DNA of 64,000 bases, taken from the NCBI GenBank assembly GCA_022822365.1, contig JAJEBV010000001.1, positions 62,001 to 126,000 on the forward strand, read 5' to 3'. The DNA comes from Thermoanaerobaculia bacterium (GTDB lineage Bacteria; Acidobacteriota; Thermoanaerobaculia; Multivoradales; Multivoraceae). Below the pieces are notes generated by a model. That model worked only from the letters and a program-made list of their open reading frames with translations, ran no database searches and was not told the DNA's origin. Below are positions 58,977 to 64,000 of the stretch, one piece after another (positions within the stretch are counted from its first letter, which is position 1; every line of letters begins with the position of its first letter). Made by a program: the position numbers and the translations under genes.

Positions 58977-60350
58977 TCACCGCCGCAGTCGCAACTGCGC
59001 CACGGTTTCCAGGTGGGCCGTCTGCGGAAAGATGTCGAAGAAGGAGATGGACTCGAGGTCGAAGTCGCGGGTCAGGTCGCCGAGGTCGCGGGCGAGGGTG
59101 GCGGGGTCGCAGGAGACGTAGGTAAGGCGGTTGGGCGCGGCGTTCAGGAGGGCGCTGCGGACCTTGCGCGGGAGGCCGCCGCGGGGCGGATCGACCAGCA
59201 CCCGGTCGAGGCCGGATTCCAGACCGGGACCGCCGCGGCGCCGATCGACCCAGCTCTCGACCGCCGACCGTTCGACGCGGCAGTGGCGGAGCCGGTTGCG
59301 GCGGAGGTTGTTCCGCGCGTAGCGGGCGGCCACCGACTCGCCTTCCACGGCCGTGACGGACCCGTACCGGCCGGCGAGTCCGGCCGTGAAGAAGCCGACG
59401 CCGGCGTAGAGCTCCACCGCGGCGTCGCCCTCGAAAGGCCCGACTGCCGACCGCAGCAGCGACTCCAGCAAACCCCCGTGGGCCTGGAAGAAGCAACGGG
59501 CGTCGTAGCTGAGCTTCCTGCCCAGCAGGTCGATCTCGAGGTCGCCACTTGGCAGCCCGTCCACGGGCGGCGCCGCCACCACCGGACTGTCCGGCTCCAG
59601 ACCCGCCGTCGCCAGACTCAGGCGGCTCGGCAGCTTCGTCGAAGCCGCAGCCGGGTCGCCAGGCAACGAGGACAAGCTGCGCACCTCCTTCTCGAGCGCC
59701 GGAGCGAGTACCGGGCAGCGGTCGACGAGGACCAGGTCGTGGCTGCGACGCCGCCGGAAACCGACGCCGACGGACCCCTCCGGGGGCGAGACGACATGGA
59801 CCTGGGCGCGCAGCCGGTAGCCCCACGCCCTCTCGCCGACCGGCTCCTCGAAGCGGCACGCGGCGAGCTGGGCCGGGTCGATGCCGCCCAGCCGCCGCAA
59901 CGTCTCCCTTGCAGCCGCCGCCTTCAGTCCCAACTGCGCCGCGTCCTCGATGTGCTGGAGCTGGCAGCCGCCGCAACGCGCGTAGAACGGACACGGCGCC
60001 TCCCGCCGCAGCGGCCCCGGAGTCTTCACCTCTTCGATCTCCGCGCGGGCGTAGCTCGGGCGACGCTCGGTGATCCTGACCTCGACCACGTCGCCGGGGG
60101 CGGCCCGCGGCACGAAGACCGGCATCCCGCGCCACCGCGCGAGGCCGTCGCCGCCGAGCACGAGCTTCTCGATGGTCAGTTCGAGGCGATTGATGCCGGC
60201 CAGGGCCGCCAGCGCTTCCAGGCGTTCGGCCGACAGCGGCCGCTTCCGGGGAGTCGGCTCAGTCTTGGTCGTGGCCGTGGTCGTGGTCGTGGCCGCCGCC
60301 GGTGTGGCGCCGCCCGTGTTCCCAGGCCGGGTCCCGGCGCGCGAACTCAT
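58977..60350 (-). CDS. RlmD/RumA-type 23S rRNA uracil-C5 methyltransferase
   Basis: A TrmA/RlmD family enzyme of about 457 residues. A TRAM domain ('LTIEKLVLGGDGLARWRGMPVFVPRAAPGDVVEVRI') is followed by the 4Fe-4S cysteines ('CPFYARCGGCQLQH' and 'DRCPVL'), SAM-binding 'AVELYAGVGFFTAGLA', 'VLVDPPRGGLP' and the catalytic Cys in 'YVSCDPATLARDL'. The start is unclear: the frame is open upstream to 60404, overlapping the His-rich small gene in another frame, and no strong ribosome site is visible. I used ATG 60350. The Thr/Ala-rich first 30 residues are doubtful. RlmD versus RlmCD cannot be told. Confidence 0.85.
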   Translation of the reverse strand: MSSRAGTRPGNTGGATPAAATTTTTATTKTEPTPRKRPLSAERLEALAALAGINRLELTIEKLVLGGDGLARWRGMPVFVPRAAPGDVVEVRITERRPSYARAEIEEVKTPGPLRREAPCPFYARCGGCQLQHIEDAAQLGLKAAAARETLRRLGGIDPAQLAACRFEEPVGERAWGYRLRAQVHVVSPPEGSVGVGFRRRRSHDLVLVDRCPVLAPALEKEVRSLSSLPGDPAAASTKLPSRLSLATAGLEPDSPVVAAPPVDGLPSGDLEIDLLGRKLSYDARCFFQAHGGLLESLLRSAVGPFEGDAAVELYAGVGFFTAGLAGRYGSVTAVEGESVAARYARNNLRRNRLRHCRVERSAVESWVDRRRGGPGLESGLDRVLVDPPRGGLPRKVRSALLNAAPNRLTYVSCDPATLARDLGDLTRDFDLESISFFDIFPQTAHLETVAQLRLRR

Positions 60351-60519
60351 CGAGCTCGCGCGGCACTTCGACGAGAGTCCGGCTGCGTTCCGGGTCGCAG
60401 ACATCGTTCTCGCACTCGTAGACGTAGACGTTCCAGTCGTCGCGAGGGCGGTAGGCGCAGAGCGTCTGGTAGGTGTCGCAGTAGCCGCACTTGATCGAGA
60501 GGTTGCGGATGTTGATCAC
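60259..60519 (-). CDS. Small zinc-ribbon protein with a His-rich tail
   Basis: An 86-residue protein starting at GTG 60519 ('INIRNLSIKCGYCDTYQTL'). CxxC plus a later CxxxxC ('YECENDVCDPE') indicate a zinc ribbon, and 'TRTLVEVPRELDEFARRDP'-like 'SRTLVEVPRELDEFARRDPAWEHG' precedes a histidine/aspartate tail ('GGGHDHDHGHDQD'). The tail suggests metal storage or delivery. Family not recognised with certainty. It lies 48 bases after the thioredoxin-like gene and overlaps the RNA methyltransferase gene's N-terminal region in a different frame. Confidence 0.6.
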   Translation of the reverse strand: MINIRNLSIKCGYCDTYQTLCAYRPRDDWNVYVYECENDVCDPERSRTLVEVPRELDEFARRDPAWEHGRRHTGGGHDHDHGHDQD

Positions 60520-60567
60520 GACGCGATGGCCCTTCCGGTTCGCGGGAACCGCCGCCCGTCCCGGGCA

Positions 60568-61119
60568 TCAGCCGGCCGCGGACGCGAGCGCCTCCTCGAT
60601 CGCGTTGCGCACCACGCTGGCTCCGGTGATTCCGATCGAGATGTAGGAGAGGTCGCCCCGCGGGTCCAGCACCAGGAGGGTCGGCAGAGCGTAGAGTCCG
60701 GCCGCGCCCATCACCTCTTCGTCGGGGTCCAGCAGCACCGGGTAGCTGAACGGGGTCTTCTCGACGTATCCGCGGACCGTTTCCAGGTCCTCCCCGCTGT
60801 TCAGGGCGAGGAAGGACACACCCCGGCCGGCGTACTCCTCGCGCAGCCGCTCGAGGATCTCCGCCTGGACGACGCAGGGCTTGCACCAGCTCGCCCACAT
60901 GTCGACCACCACGACGTCGCCCCGCAGGTCCGGCGGACCCAGCCGCGATCCGTCCAGCGTGGCCAACTGGAAACTGCTCAGGATCGGATCGAGTTCCGAC
61001 ACGTCCGGCGGCTCGCCACCCGCGACGATGCTCGACACGAGGAAGCCGAACACCGCCACCATGACCGCCCCGGCCACGCCCAGGCCGACCAGCAGGCCGA
61101 CCGCCAAACGCCTCCTCAT
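60568..61119 (-). CDS. TlpA/ResA-like membrane-anchored thioredoxin
   Basis: A 183-residue protein with an N-terminal anchor ('LLVGLGVAGAVMVAVFGFLVSSIVAG') and a periplasmic thioredoxin fold. The active site is 'MWASWCKPCVVQAEIL'; cis-Pro is in 'GLYALPTLLVLDPRG'. It resembles TlpA/ResA proteins, which reduce disulfides in cytochrome c maturation or copper-site assembly. It may serve the di-heme peroxidase or other c-type cytochromes, but that is inference. It sits between nrdJ and the zinc-ribbon gene on the same strand. Confidence 0.85.
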   Translation of the reverse strand: MRRRLAVGLLVGLGVAGAVMVAVFGFLVSSIVAGGEPPDVSELDPILSSFQLATLDGSRLGPPDLRGDVVVVDMWASWCKPCVVQAEILERLREEYAGRGVSFLALNSGEDLETVRGYVEKTPFSYPVLLDPDEEVMGAAGLYALPTLLVLDPRGDLSYISIGITGASVVRNAIEEALASAAG

Positions 61120-61154
61120 GCCGGCAGACTAGCAGCCTGAGGCAGGAATGCGCG

Positions 61155-64000
<2,846 letters not shown>

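Overview
This is a 64 kb, GC-rich, gene-dense bacterial chromosomal segment in which most neighbouring genes abut or overlap by a few bases. The gene content indicates a diderm with an outer membrane: an Mla lipid-transport set, an LpxH-type hydrolase, a TolC/NodT-like outer-membrane factor with its RND pump, and a signal-peptide GWxTD protein. The B12-dependent ribonucleotide reductase, the GWxTD protein and a secreted-protein C-terminal domain ending in 'VLDGC..NGH.WVY' suggest Acidobacteriota, possibly the Thermoanaerobaculia side. That placement is inference from remembered family distributions, not from a search. I saw no rRNA, tRNA or CRISPR array.

Layout. (1) 0-9.8 kb: a protein-isoaspartate methyltransferase (pcm) tail and a second pcm fragment flanking a threonine-dehydratase-like gene; a HicB/HicA-like toxin-antitoxin pair; an MFS transporter; an intact lipoprotein-type pcm; a di-heme cytochrome c peroxidase with a secreted partner; a HAD hydrolase and a methyltransferase; a MamK-like actin; a cell-wall amidase. 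(2) 9.8-17.3 kb: a complete RND efflux operon followed by a D-aminoacylase-like amidohydrolase. (3) 17.3-24.8 kb: a minus-strand sugar/small-molecule group (VOC protein, GH20 hexosaminidase, GyrI-like protein, galactokinase, enoyl-CoA hydratase family), then recD2. (4) 24.9-30.3 kb, the accessory island: a large secreted protein missing its 5' end, an intact IS3-family element, a probable sensor gene missing its 3' end, a tiny Pro/Lys-rich protein and a SLATT-like two-helix membrane protein. (5) 30.3-41.7 kb: one compact unit running hrcA-grpE-dnaJ-rsmE-recX-alaS-pgsA-MMPL-ffh; alaS carries an in-frame TGA. (6) 41.7-53.7 kb: nrdR, lon, thiL; a protein with three MerR-like domains; a sigma-54 activator with a long helical N-terminal part; aroA, lpxH, mrp, plsC. 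(7) 53.8-64 kb: mlaE-mlaF-mlaD plus a YggX-like protein, a GWxTD protein, folE, a SelW-like selenoprotein absent from the ORF track, a 6-pyruvoyl-tetrahydropterin synthase homologue with the PTPS-III signature, an RlmD-type RNA methyltransferase, a zinc/His-rich small protein, a TlpA-like thioredoxin and nrdJ.

The strongest new items are the selenoprotein at 58142-58369, which has UGA in a CxxU motif and a perfect 9-bp hairpin with its loop 22 nt downstream; the full-length alaS interrupted by a single UGA; the SLATT-like membrane protein, Pro/Lys-rich small protein and sensor cassette cut by an IS3 element whose two flanks are both truncated genes; and the triple-MerR protein with histone-like linkers.
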